Source: Phoronis australis
Lineage: Eukaryota > Phoronida > Phoronidae
Assembly (NCBI GenBank): GCA_002633005.1
Contig: NMRA01000194.1
Coordinates: 206,458-270,457, forward strand
Direction of reading: 5' to 3'
DNA length: 64,000 bases
Every line of letters starts with the position of its first letter. The stretch's first letter is position 1. A program made the position numbers and the translations under genes. Below the pieces are notes generated by a model, which saw nothing but the letters and a program-made list of their open reading frames with translations, was not told the origin of the DNA and ran no database searches. Below are positions 51,346-62,449 of this stretch, piece after piece.

Positions 51346-52605
51346 AGGACAATTATGCCATTCCCAACATATTCAGGATTGTCACTAACTCAATCTTCTT
51401 CCTCAGAACACTATATACTCATTTTTGTACTGTACTATATAATGCCAATGTTGTCGATAAAAATCCAGTAATTCGCTAGGTTGGCTATGTGTCCACAAGT
51501 TCACCCCAGAGTCAGTATTGATAATGTTAATTATTCCTGGCTGCAAAGTAAAAACAAGTCCAGCAAAGTCAAGATCGAGGGACAAAACGGAACTTCATGA
51601 ATCATCTGGAAGATTCGACGTTCAAACAGCCTCGCAGAATTCATGAACTGATTGCATAATTGCGTTTTTGCCAATTACTCGCTATTTTAAGAAAAAACTG
51701 CTACCCATGGAGCTCAATGTAAAAATTGGCTTGTTTCCTCTGCCCACTTCATTTCATTTACGGTTAGTTCATACACATATAATTGCCAGAAATTCTCCTG
51801 TTCATTTTGTGGTTCTACACTGTTGTGAATGTCTAGAATTTTTCCAAATATTGTCTGATGGCAGCTCCGCTACAGAGTAGAAAATAGTAAAGCCCTCCTA
51901 GGCTACTACTTGATGTTCGGGAAAAAATAAGAAAATAACGTTCAAATTATGTGCTATGTTGTGCTCTCCACTGCTCAGATTTTATTATTTAATTATCCAA
52001 ACAAAGATACCATTCTTGATACCTAAAAAGTATGTACCATATACATAATGTTTTTCGCTGTGCCATTTTCCAATATCTTAGATCAATCAAAAATCGTTAA
52101 TTATCAACGCCAGTTTGAGAAGTTCAATTAACTCAAGTTCGCAGTGCACATCGACGATTCTCTTGTGCCATCGCTACCATGGTCTGTCAATAACATCGCA
52201 CAGTCTTCAAATAAAACATAGGCAAATACACAGTGCACTGATTAGCTTGCGTACAGGCAAGCAAACGGCATGTTTCAGGACCTCAAATTCTTGGTGGATA
52301 CATTCACAGACACAGTCACTTTTAAGGTCTGACGACCAGCATACAACAAAAACATGGTAATAGGGCTCAAACTGAAAGTGAGCATTAGAAGTACCACAAT
52401 ACACATAGCTCGCAGCACTTGCAGGTCTAAAAGACAAAAGTAATCATGCATTCAATGACTCCCCCTCCAGGAATATTAGTTTTTGGTGAAGACAAACCTT
52501 CATCAAAGGGACATCCTCAATCGTAATGACAGAAAAAAACAGAAAATTCTGTTCTGGTTTTAAAAACAGCAACTCTCTTCAAAGGCATATTCGTTCTTTC
52601 AAAGC

Positions 52606-53165
52606 AACACCATTGCGTTCTTATCCTTTGAATTTAAATTGGTTACAAAAAAATCCTCTTGAATTCTCCAAGCTGCCACACTGACTTAGTGAGAGAGACT
52701 GACCCCCGTGACAACAGTTCTCAAGAAAAGAATTCATTTCAGATCAGCGTAATGAGCGAGACGAGACCGCTTGTACAACACTAAATGGTCCAAGTCAGAA
52801 GTCGACTTAAACGAGCGACATGGATTAATTGTCCCTGACACTGTATTATAGCTGCCAGTTGAAAAATTGGTTTGCTATAATTGACATGAAATTGATAAGT
52901 AGTTTCAAAGCGTGTACAATTATAATAACCGAATTGCACATAATCATTAATATTGGTACTATTGAATACCAATAAAATTTACGGAAAACCTAGTAGAGAA
53001 CAGGCGCAGCAGGACTCACTGACCAATTCTATCCATTCATCAGCATCATTGGTACAGATATCACACAAATAATTCATCAGATGACATGTACAAAAATGGC
53101 AATATGGCTGACAGTGTTGATTCACTATGATTCAGATAACCCTGCAGATTTCAAGACAAGCTATT
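52606..53165. repeat. 560-bp direct duplication, copy A
   Basis: Starts aacaccattgcgttcttatc and ends gacaagctatt just before an N at 53166. Almost identical to 53250-53809, including the same 63-codon minus-strand open frame, which has no recognisable product. Confidence 0.95.
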
Positions 53166-53249
53166 NATCCCACGTGACTTCCTTTCACATAGATGACCTT
53201 TGACCTAGGAGCCTCAAAACGGGGCGTCTAAATGACTTACTATACTACT

Positions 53250-53809
53250 AACACCATTGCGTTCTTATCCTTTGAATTCAAATTGGTTACAAAAAAATCC
53301 TCTTGAATTCTCCAAGCTGCCACACTGACTTAGTGACAGAGACTGACCCCCGTGACAACAGTTCTCAAGAAAAGAATTCATTTCAGATCAGCGTAATGAG
53401 CGAGACGAGACCGCTTGTACAACACTAAATGGTCCAAGTCAGAAGTCGACTTAAACGAGCGACATGGATTAATTGTCCCTGACACTGTATTATAGCTGCC
53501 AGTTGAAAAATTGGTTTGCTATAATTGACATGAAATTGATAAGTAGTTTCAAAGCGTGTACAATTATAATAACCGAATTGCACATAATCATTAATATTGG
53601 TACTATTGAATACCAATAAAATTTACGGAAAACCTAGTAGAGAACAGGCGCAGCAGGACTCACTGACCAATTCTATCCATTCATCAGCATCATTGGTACA
53701 GATATCACACAAATAATTCATCAGATGACATGTACAAAAATGGCAATATGGCTGACAGTGTTGATTCACTATAATTCAGTTAACCCAGCAGATTTCAAGA
53801 CAAGCTATT
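53250..53809. repeat. 560-bp direct duplication, copy B
   Basis: Second copy of 52606-53165 at an offset of 644 bases, differing at only a few positions. The 83 bases between the copies are unique. Confidence 0.95.
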
Positions 53810-54734
53810 AATCACAGCCTTGTCGTTTCACACTTATTAAGAGTTTTTTATTGTCAATGCATTCTAGACCAAACCAGCAATCACAACTTGGCACGCAACA
53901 AAGATTCTTGTACGCCAAACGGAAAAGTGTACAAGACACAAGATGGATTAGTTGTAACTTGTTAGTCATTTCAAGCCAACTAGTACAGCTCTATCACTAA
54001 CTCATTACATTAGGTTTGTAAACCTATACTAATCACAGTCAAGTATATTTCATGGGAAGAAAGTAAACTGCGAAGTAAACACGCAGTCTTGTGATTCTTA
54101 AGTTATTTCGCAGAAATGAGATTGACAAATTTGTACGCGATCCGGAAGCTGAGGTGAACACATGAAGGTGTCAAAATTTCTAATCTGTTGTCTATCATCT
54201 TTAGATGTAGTAAGATACGGTAGACTAAGTCAAAAGATTAGAAGGGGCTATGAAATGAAAAAGAACACTAAATCAAAAGAAAAATAGGTAGAAATTTGCT
54301 TCATTGCCAACATTCAGTGGTACAAAGTTTCATCAACACTACTGTCCCTTGACGACCATGTGTAAGTGACCTGGGTACAACAGTAACAGGAACACACGTC
54401 AGCAGTTTTGAGACAACTCATTGCCACAGAATACGAATCTTTTAAGCGTTAACATTACTAGCACTTTCGCTGCTAGAAAAGTTACTGACAAAAATGCTAC
54501 TGTTTTGGCCAGTTTCTGAATGTGGTACAACACAAGGAAAAACAAAGTAGAATAAAACAAAAAAGGCCCAACCCCCCCATAAAATCACAGGTATGACAGA
54601 TCAGCAAACGCATGGCCTACCTTAATCAGAAGCATGGATGAGATACTGAAGTTCAAACAAAGACTTCCTAATTAATTACACGCGAACGTGATGTATAGCT
54701 TGTTTAACATAATCACACGGCAGATGCCAGCAGG

Positions 54735-55057
54735 ATAACTAGGTGGCTAACATTTTCATGGTGTACATTAATGTATTGTTCACACCAAAGCGACAATTGC
54801 TTTTAAAACCTATTTAAAGGATGTCACTCTTGGTGTGAACAGTTTAAAACCGGTTTCAAAAAAATTTAACTGCAGCGCAGTTATAACCCTCTGAGAGAAT
54901 GGTTTAACGAGAGGTTATAACTTATAATCGTTGTGACTCGGATGAACAAGACTATTGCAAAAGTTATAATGCAGTAGGTGGCACTGTTGTCAAATATCGG
55001 GAAAAAATGGCGCACTGACGCACTAATTGGAAAGCGATTGCACTGCCGACTAGTGAC
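54735..55057. repeat. 323-bp direct duplication, copy A
   Basis: From ataactaggtggctaa to gccgactagtgac, ending one base before the N at 55058. Contains the inverted words gttcacaccaa and ttggtgtgaac, so it is part of a TIR/fold-back element reaching to about 55503. Confidence 0.95.
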
Positions 55058-55058
55058 N

Positions 55059-55386
55059 ATAACTAGGTGGCTAAGATTTTCATGGTGTACATTAATGTAT
55101 TGACATGTTCACACCAAAGCGACAATTGCTTTTAAAACCTATTTAAAGGATGTCACTCTTGGTGTGAACAGTTTAAAACCGGTTTCAAAAAAATTTAACT
55201 GCAGCGCAGTTATAACCCTCTGAGAGAATGGTTTAACGAGAGGTTATAACTTATAATCGTTGTGACTCGGATGAACAAGACTATTGCAAAAGTTATAATG
55301 CAGTAGGTGGCACTGTTGTCAAATATCGGGAAAAAATGGCGCACTGACGCACTAATTGGAAAGCGATTGCACTGCCGACTAGTGAC
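55059..55386. repeat. 328-bp direct duplication, copy B
   Basis: Starts directly after the N at 55058; differs from copy A by one substitution near the start and a five-base insertion (gacat) after gtatt. Confidence 0.95.
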
Positions 55387-56520
55387 TAAAACCACGAACT
55401 AAGGTTACAACAGTTTTAAATAGCAGTGTGCACGGTAATGATAACGCATAACAGTTATAACTATGCTAGGAAGAGTTTCAGTTTAGTTGGTATGAACACA
55501 GGGTAAGAAAAGATCATTTTTGCAGTGGGATAGAAGAAAACAGGCGAGTCAATCTTCAATCTAAAAAATATCACTATTATAAGTAATTCAGAGATAGAAT
55601 TTTGTCATTGTTTTGCTATTTCTAAGGACACGTGCTGCCACTAAACGCCCACCGGTCTCCCTATATCTCACCTTTCTGGCATTTTCAACCAAATTCACTC
55701 ATTCACTCCTTCCCGATGAGTGCAAACATATTTCAGATTACGCCACATGCAAAGCTGAACAATTAATTACATTTAGAACACTTTTTTCAAACAAACAAGT
55801 GGCCATCTTAAGTTAAAATTAACCTCTCAAATTTTGTCTTATCAAACAGCTTACGAGAAAGCAATTTTGATTTCAAAAAGCCTCTAAACTGAAGAAGAGG
55901 GCAATTTAGCTAAATCACACGTTGTGAGATACTCGAACGTGATGAGTATCCTATTGATCTTACAGTTACTGCTTCAGGAACACAGTTCTAGAAACACTTC
56001 ATCACCTTTAACAGCCATTTTCTCCCACATATACCGTACTACTTTAAACCACATTGTGTAGGCAAGACACTTGCCCAGACTTGAAATGACAGATAGCAAC
56101 AAATCACGATATGAAAATATAATAAGAACTCAAAAAATAACCAAAAACAGGCGAGTCCAGAAGAATATTCTGAGGAGCTAACGTCAAATAAAATAATAGC
56201 TCTAGGTTCTTTTCTAAAGCGTGCCACTGACAGCAGGCCAAGATTGGCAGAAAATTTCAACAAACCCATCCCAAATGCTGCACCTGGAACTCAAGACAAT
56301 TTTACCCAGGCAAAAATGCTTCGAGTTCAGAATAACACGTGCAGAGATTTTCGAAAAACTTACAAACCAAAATTTGAATTTCCATCATTCGCATACAATC
56401 AGGCAGCAACAATCTTAAAAGAAATTGGAGCAGCTGAACGCTTAACATCATCCCTACGTGTCATGTGACCACAGATTTCGGGGACCCTTTAACCCATCAC
56501 GTCACAGAACTCAGTCTCAC

Positions 56521-56703
56521 CTCTCTCCGCTCCCTTTCCAGTCTACACCTCCACAAGTTGACCGTTGTCAGAAACAGAACTAGGGTCAAGGCCAAAGCCA
56601 CTGTCCACTGCTCGCTCATCAATGCATGACTATCGCCCGACTGATCACTGTTGGCTAGCCTCACAACAAACAGCCACCAAGCAGACACGAGCATGCCCAC
56701 CAC
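56521..56703 (-). CDS. NCKAP5: Candidate alternative first exon with membrane segment
   Basis: An open frame runs to a consensus donor (GAG|gtgagact) at 56521 in phase 0, the phase needed by the exon at 36679. The codons before the donor give LERERRE, which would run straight into REGYVKEFEHERR and make one continuous charged coil. Upstream of it is a hydrophobic run, WTVALALTLVLFLTTVNLW, a good single membrane span or signal anchor. Start may be the Met at 56617-56619 (MSEQ...) or one further up near 56703, which would add a second hydrophobic stretch. If real, it would give a membrane-anchored short isoform from an internal promoter lacking the first coil. No promoter element was recognised. 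Confidence 0.35.
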
Positions 56704-58330
56704 ATTCAGACAGCTTCATGACTCCACTACATGTTCACGCGGATAAGTCTGGTGTAATGAGTCCAACTTGTTACGTAGACTTTAGAAGAAATCAATATGT
56801 CGACTCGCGTGATTCAAAACAATGCACATCGAAATCAATCACATAATCACCACTTAGAATGCCACAGAATATGGTAGGTGGTTCCGCATGAAGGCCAGAA
56901 GAGAGTTGGCTATTTATAGACGGTCAGATATTTAGTAACCAATGCTTTCTTGAGATGACATTCACAATTATAAACAAGTAATAATACACTATGCTCTAAT
57001 CTAAGCTCACACTGTGAAGCTGCCAGTGATAAAGCTGCCACCTATGGTGAAGCATTTGAACCGATAACACTGGGTAATGGGCAATTTTTCTGAAGTACTT
57101 TCACATTTCATCAAATACCTTTTTTATCTAACGGTAAATAACTTTTTATCAAATAACTTTTTATCTGTCCCACTTCAACCTTTAAATGTTCATATTTTCT
57201 GAAACCTCGACTACTGAATAATCTTAATTCATGCCTTCGAATGTTCTAGTTGTTTCTAACTGTGTAAAAGCCATTTTTGTGAAAATTGTCATTCTAGAAA
57301 CCTTTACTGCTGACAATGTACTCTTACTGTCAATAAACAGGGAACCATATTTCAGATTTTTATTGAAACTCAAACTGTAGAGATGTCACCCACCAAAACC
57401 CTTTAAAAGGATACTAAACCCCCAATTTGATGATTTCAACCAATCCTCGTTCTGTCACCTGGTAATGCACCACTGGCATCAATCTTCCAAGTTAACGACA
57501 GGAATCAACAAAAAACTCGGGTTGCCTATGTCACAGGTAGGACATTATGGACAATGGTCCTTAGTGGGTGGTCTTTTCCCATAGTTGCCATGTAATTTAC
57601 TAAAAGCTAAAAGCGTAGGTCACCCTTGCTTGTTTAGCAGACTTTGAAAGAAGTTTTAAAATTTTCCTCCAAACTTTTGAGGGTTGTCGAGGTTTACAGT
57701 GTATTATTCTGTTTCAGAGGACTGGATGGAAAAGTCATTTTTAGTATCCGTTAATAGGCCAAAACCAGGTTTGGTATCATTTTAAATGAGGTCACAAATC
57801 TTCATTTCTGACAACCGATATCTCCGCAGTTCGAAAGTAAATCAAAACTCTCAAACACACATTGCCTGGTCATAGACCATCAAATAAATGACATCGTGCA
57901 AAAATTCATTGAAATCGAATCATGCAAGAAAGAGTAATCGATGACTGTTCAAATCTGCTACAAAAGTCTTGACAATCAAAAAGCCTGAAAATGGCCAAAA
58001 AGACTGGCTGTAGAATTGAAATTGACGCGAGTTGTACCAAAGAATTCGTATATTTGGCGTCTGAATAATCCGTTTTAAGAAAAGTTATGTGTGGTCAAGA
58101 CAAACATAGAGCAACTTCTGTACAAGATGTGAATGTCGGATTTTTGAAGAAACTTCCACCAAGATTACCAGTCACCACAAAACAGTTAAGTGCACCTTTG
58201 CCCTTCACATACGCCATAAAATCTTAACAATATAGGACACACTATGGCAGACAAGTGAAATTTTATTTTTTTCCATGAAAGATGGGCAGCACTAAAGTAA
58301 CAATGCTTTAACATGTTCGAGGTCTGCAGC

Positions 58331-58372
58331 ACATAAAAAATAATTACAGGCAGTCTGGTATACGTTGTACCT
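58331..58372 (-). mobile_element. SINE tail fragment
   Basis: cataaaaaataattacaggc agtctggtatacgttgtacc matches the 3' end of the SINE family in minus orientation. The tRNA head is missing. Confidence 0.6.
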
Positions 58373-58520
58373 GAGTCTGCATCATGGCTACCACCAGACA
58401 ATACTGCGACAAATTGTGGACACTCACAACAATGATAGAAGCCTATGAGAAATGAATGAAGGGCTACCATATTACCTTAACTGTTTTTGTCCAAAAGTGG
58501 TGAGATTTTACCACAAAAAC

Positions 58521-58595
58521 TTCATCCAGGCACTCTACAGTGCACTTCATCTAGGCACTCTACAGTGCACTTCATCTAGGCACTCTACAGTAAAC
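58521..58595. repeat. 25-bp tandem repeat, three copies
   Basis: ttcatc(c/t)aggcactctacag tgcac three times head to tail, the last ending taaac with g instead of the usual bases. Confidence 0.95.
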
Positions 58596-59258
58596 GTCAT
58601 CTACACTCATGCATTACTAAAAAGTGGCCATTTCAATCTGGCTACAAAAGAAAAAATACGAGATATGACTCACATCAAAATAGTGTTTTAAATAAAAATT
58701 TCAAAAACACCTCAAAAGTACAGCCTTAAAAATCAGGACATGACTTTTCAGTTTTTCAGTAGTTGAAGTTACGATTAGGATATATGTCACTGCTACTCAA
58801 TATTGAAACCTCCTGTTCAACACTCCAATAGAACTGGGCAGGAGAGCATGCATGGGATAGTCATGCCCTCTGGTGGGCATACACATAAACTGAGAACACT
58901 TAACGATACCTGAACAAAACTTGCAACAAAACATATTTAACAAGGCTGCGTTTCATAGACCCAGAACACTAGTATGATGGTGCACTTTACACGTAATCTG
59001 TGATGATCTCACGAAGACTCGCATGATTTTGCGTTTTCGTGAGATTCATTTATTGACAGAGCACAGCCCAGGACAAACTAGAACTTAAAAGAGCCAAACC
59101 TACCAAAGCACAAGACTGGAACTAACTAAATTATAAAATGTTCATTCATACACACATAACGTCCATGTGATAATTTAACACAAATAGGATATAACGTAAC
59201 ACTTGTCTAGAATTCAAACCAAAACAACTCAATAGTGAACAATAATTTACATACTGAC

Positions 59259-59267
59259 CTGCAGTCT
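59259..59267 (-). CDS. NCKAP5: Candidate 9-nt microexon (Arg-Leu-Gln)
   Basis: On the minus strand the bases AGACTGCAG are preceded by a long T-rich tract ending in ttttaacag and followed by gtcagt, so both splice sites are strong. The nine bases keep phase 0 between the exon ending at 61581 and the exon starting at 36679, and would insert Arg-Leu-Gln within the coiled coil. Three extra residues would shift the heptad register. There is no protein homology to test so short an exon; transcript evidence is needed. A chance AG...GT pair remains possible. Confidence 0.45.
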
Positions 59268-59878
59268 CTGTTAAAACAAAAACAAAAAGGGATGAAAAAA
59301 GAAAGACGGATTAAATGAGACGACACTACGATACGTTCTACAATAAGTTTTTGTTAGTAACTCATTACGAGAAATCTTGGCAGTTTCATTCAGATGCCAG
59401 TTTGGAAACTCCACAAAGACCCACCTACCATTGACTCAAACACCAGCATATTAACCAAGCCCACACTTTCAACCTTTAATTACAAAATAAACAGTTTTAG
59501 CGTTCTTAACATGTGTCAGAATAGACACTCCGGACTAGGTTCGAGTTTATTATCGCTATAACGCTAGATTCCGCAAGATATCAAGACTGTGTACTTTTAA
59601 TAAGAGCACATTACTTTAGCGAGATTTTTTTGCCACGAGACAGTAATAATGAACTTAACTCAGATCAGTCCCAACAGACATGTTGGATTTTGGCACATCA
59701 AAATACTATTCAGAGTTCACTCTTAAGCAATTGCAATTTTTTCCTAAATCTTGCACATTACTGCGTCTCAAATGTGCTTCACAATGTTTCCATATCAGAA
59801 ATCTTGACAATAACTGCTGATGCAAACATGTCCTACTATGTCATATAGCATTATACTTACACTCTATTATGAATTTTG

Positions 59879-59933
59879 GACTTCTAACAAATTTATGTGG
59901 TTAGCGCTAAATCGGACAACTTAATCTTAGTCT
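59879..59933. repeat. 55-bp direct duplication, copy A
   Basis: gacttctaacaaatttatgt through aacttaatcttagtct, ending just before the N at 59934; identical to 60038-60092. Confidence 0.97.
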
Positions 59934-60037
59934 NAATGAAGAATATAAATCGGTAAATAAAACAACAAGAATGGATCAACTGAAATTTGAAATTTTCGGA
60001 GGTAACAACTTCCTTTATCAACAAAAACAGAAATAAA

Positions 60038-60092
60038 GACTTCTAACAAATTTATGTGGTTAGCGCTAAATCGGACAACTTAATCTTAGTCT
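60038..60092. repeat. 55-bp direct duplication, copy B
   Basis: Identical to 59879-59933; 104 bases of unique sequence follow the N before it. Confidence 0.97.
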
Positions 60093-61580
60093 GAAATTAT
60101 ATACACGCATGTAAATATAACATAGAATGAAAGTCTCGGTCAAAATGGAATAATGACAAGCAAGCTCACTACTTACCAATCAGATTTGTTTTCACAGTAG
60201 ACTTACTTAATTATTACTTAATGGCATACTTTGCTGTTTTGACACTGGTCAGTATGTCAAACTTTCGTTTATTGATTTTTTTTCTTAGTTTTCGCATTTT
60301 TGTCAAAATCAAACTATAGTTTTACAAATTTTATTTATAAATAACATTTCAATTATATTTGTGTGGATACCGTGATGACTGTTTCAGCATTATAATATGG
60401 AGAAAAAAATTTCATAGGGGTCGTCACAAGGGAGCCAACTTCAGCCATTCACCAAGTGATAAAATACAGACAGTTAAATCATCATTATAAGATTCCCAAG
60501 GCATAACTCTGAAACCCCAGCACTTTATCTCGGTTTAACTAACTACAATACAAGACAAAAGTAATCGGACAAACTACGGCTTCCTCATCATCACCACTAA
60601 TTCTTTGAACAGTAAAAGTGACTGAGGCAGCAAATTGTATTTACAGACAGATCTAGCCACCTTAGTAACTTTCTAATTAACTCCCCCTCATTCTCAGTCA
60701 TTAGGTAAGGCTACACTGGTTAGAAGTTCACCTTCTACTCAGCCATCATGAGGGGGAATTGTAAGATATTTTGTCCGAATACTTTTGGCCTCAACTGTAG
60801 TTACTATACATTAATTTGGAAGTCTTGCCAACAGCCTCTAGTAAATTTGGGTACTTAGCATACCTGAAGCCGCCAGGCAAAACCCACCTTCTGGTGAAAA
60901 TCACTTTTGGTGTAGACGGCTTAGCATTATAAGCTTGGTACTAACATGTACCTTATTCGGATCTGAGAGGCGTTTTCCGGGCACAGGCAAAACTGACAAT
61001 TCTGATTGGTGGACACAAGTCTCACTAGAATAGCACAACAGCACCAGTAATTTTATGCCCTGAGCACGGTTTCAAGCAATAACAAATATAGGTTATTCCC
61101 GAGAGCGAAAACAAATTTTTAGCGCCTGCAACAAGTTGTGACCAAGCCTGCAGTACATAGGCATAAGAAACTGGCGAAAATGCAAGATGACGCAAGCCTT
61201 CGTAAGAAATTGCAATGCGTTATGAACAAAGGATAAAAGCACACAGGCTTTTGACATGATTACTTCTTGGGGCTATGAAAAGCAGCTGATTTTGATCATC
61301 ACCGAAGCGCTTTTCGCATTTAGGAAATCTTTACAGTTTGTCACTGCTCAAGACGAGGCTCAATACATTGGTTCAACAAGGCTTTTATTTGTTCAGCATG
61401 GGCTAAAGCGTTAACAGACCCGCATCAGTTCTTTTCAATCCCAGAAGTCATTTTTGACCTTAACAAAATAAGAAACATTTTATCAACCAAGTGTTCTAAA
61501 CCAAAAGGTAGTTTTTGACAGAAGGTGGATATGTAGCACCTTTAATTAAGGTCTACAGCGGACACCAACAGGCCACTCAC

Positions 61581-61718
61581 CATCATGGTCTTGCTCTTGC
61601 TGCGGGATAGTTCCTGTTGCAGACGTGCTATGGTGATCTTCTCTCGTCTGCTCATCTGACGCTCCTCAGTCAACTGCCGCTGCAGCTCATGCAGACGACG
61701 CTCCAATGAGACCATGTC
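61581..61718 (-). CDS. NCKAP5: NCKAP5-like exon: first visible coiled-coil segment
   Basis: A 138-base exon of 46 codons, phase 0 at both ends, with acceptor tttgtag|GAC and donor ATG|gtgagt. It encodes an uninterrupted charged heptad region that begins DMVSLERRLHELQRQL and contains REKITIARLQQELSRS. That second stretch lines up with human NCKAP5 REKLAVARLQREVAQ, including the REK and ARLQ core. Coiled coils of this kind mediate dimerisation. It is the most upstream coding exon in the window. It begins with a splice acceptor rather than a start codon in context, so further 5' exons lie beyond base 64000. Confidence 0.8.
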
Positions 61719-62449
61719 CTACAAATGACAACAGATGGCAACAGTGTACTGATGATCAGTTCATGGTAAATATTCTCGGCACACGTGTCTAGCTCAGACT
61801 TCACCCACCAAAAGTAAAGCTTATTCAATTTAGAAAACAAAATGGCAACAAAGGGAATTTTGTTTCATCAAATTTCGCAACAAAACGAAGGGAAAATGTC
61901 ATCTTATGCTAGCAGATTGGGCACATCCATCAGCAAACTACAGGTTTTGAAATTCTGAGCAGTTCACAATGCAATGGAAAACCGCAATTTTGGCAAATAT
62001 TTGGAGGAAATTTACTCCACACGAAAATTATATTAAAGCATCAGCTTCGGCGTTTTAAGATTTAACAAGAGCAACGCAGAGCGTTGAAATGCGCCCACAA
62101 TTGCACCGCATACGGTATCCTTCTAGGGTTGTTTATTGGTACCATAAAGTGGCCAGTAGAGGGCATATATGTAGTATGTTGTACTTTGCAAAATGGAAAG
62201 GCATGGTCATTGTCTCCTCAATAGGCTAGGGGCAAAATGTGAGTAATCTTCATAATACAAGCACATCCTATACACCAGTTGCTTAAAGCACCACAGAAAC
62301 ATAGAATTAAAAACAAATTTACCAACATACGAGATTAGCACAGCATTAGAATGCCAGAAACAAATTTCTACTTGGAACTTTTCCTTCACAGTCACGAAGT
62401 AACACAAAGTATACACCTGAAGACCTATGAAAATACAGAGGTCAATGTA
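61719..62449. other. Upstream intron, no gene seen
   Basis: AT-rich intron sequence without recognisable exon. A single CTCF-like word, ggccagtagagggc, occurs at 62151-62164. Confidence 0.5.

Larger units (their letters stand above)
36680..59258. other. Large repeat-rich intron
   Basis: Apart from the candidate alternative first exon at 56521 and the repeats listed, no coding exon was found. Segments 36.7-38.0, 38.2-40.3, 45.7-47.0 and 55.5-56.4 kb hold only short open frames without recognisable features. Confidence 0.55.
7494..61718 (-). other. NCKAP5: NCKAP5-family gene, 5'-partial multi-exon model
   Basis: The model joins coding exons at 61581-61718, 59259-59267 (microexon), 36546-36679, 33496-33586, 32599-32688, 30430-30480, 29265-29435, 26820-26939, 25912-26016, 25183-25269, 22510-24507, 21129-21257, 19098-20069 and 7494-8086, about 1560 residues. 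Every exon is bounded by AG and GT on the minus strand. Phases agree from 61718 down to 19098; the join to the last exon does not fit. The N-terminal coiled coil matches human NCKAP5 in order, including the hallmark block ENENQRAQYEKCLDEIANQ. In vertebrates NCKAP5 binds the SH3 adaptor Nck, and its paralogue NCKAP5L (Cep169) is a centrosomal, microtubule plus-end protein. That this orthologue acts on microtubules is inference. The extra N-terminal coil before the hallmark block resembles NCKAP5 more than NCKAP5L. The initiator exon of the main isoform lies outside the window. Confidence 0.85.

Noticed and set aside
52781-53616. Two identical 63-codon proteins (52781-52972 and 53425-53616)
   Set aside because: They are copies within the 560-bp duplication next to an N; no product is recognisable.
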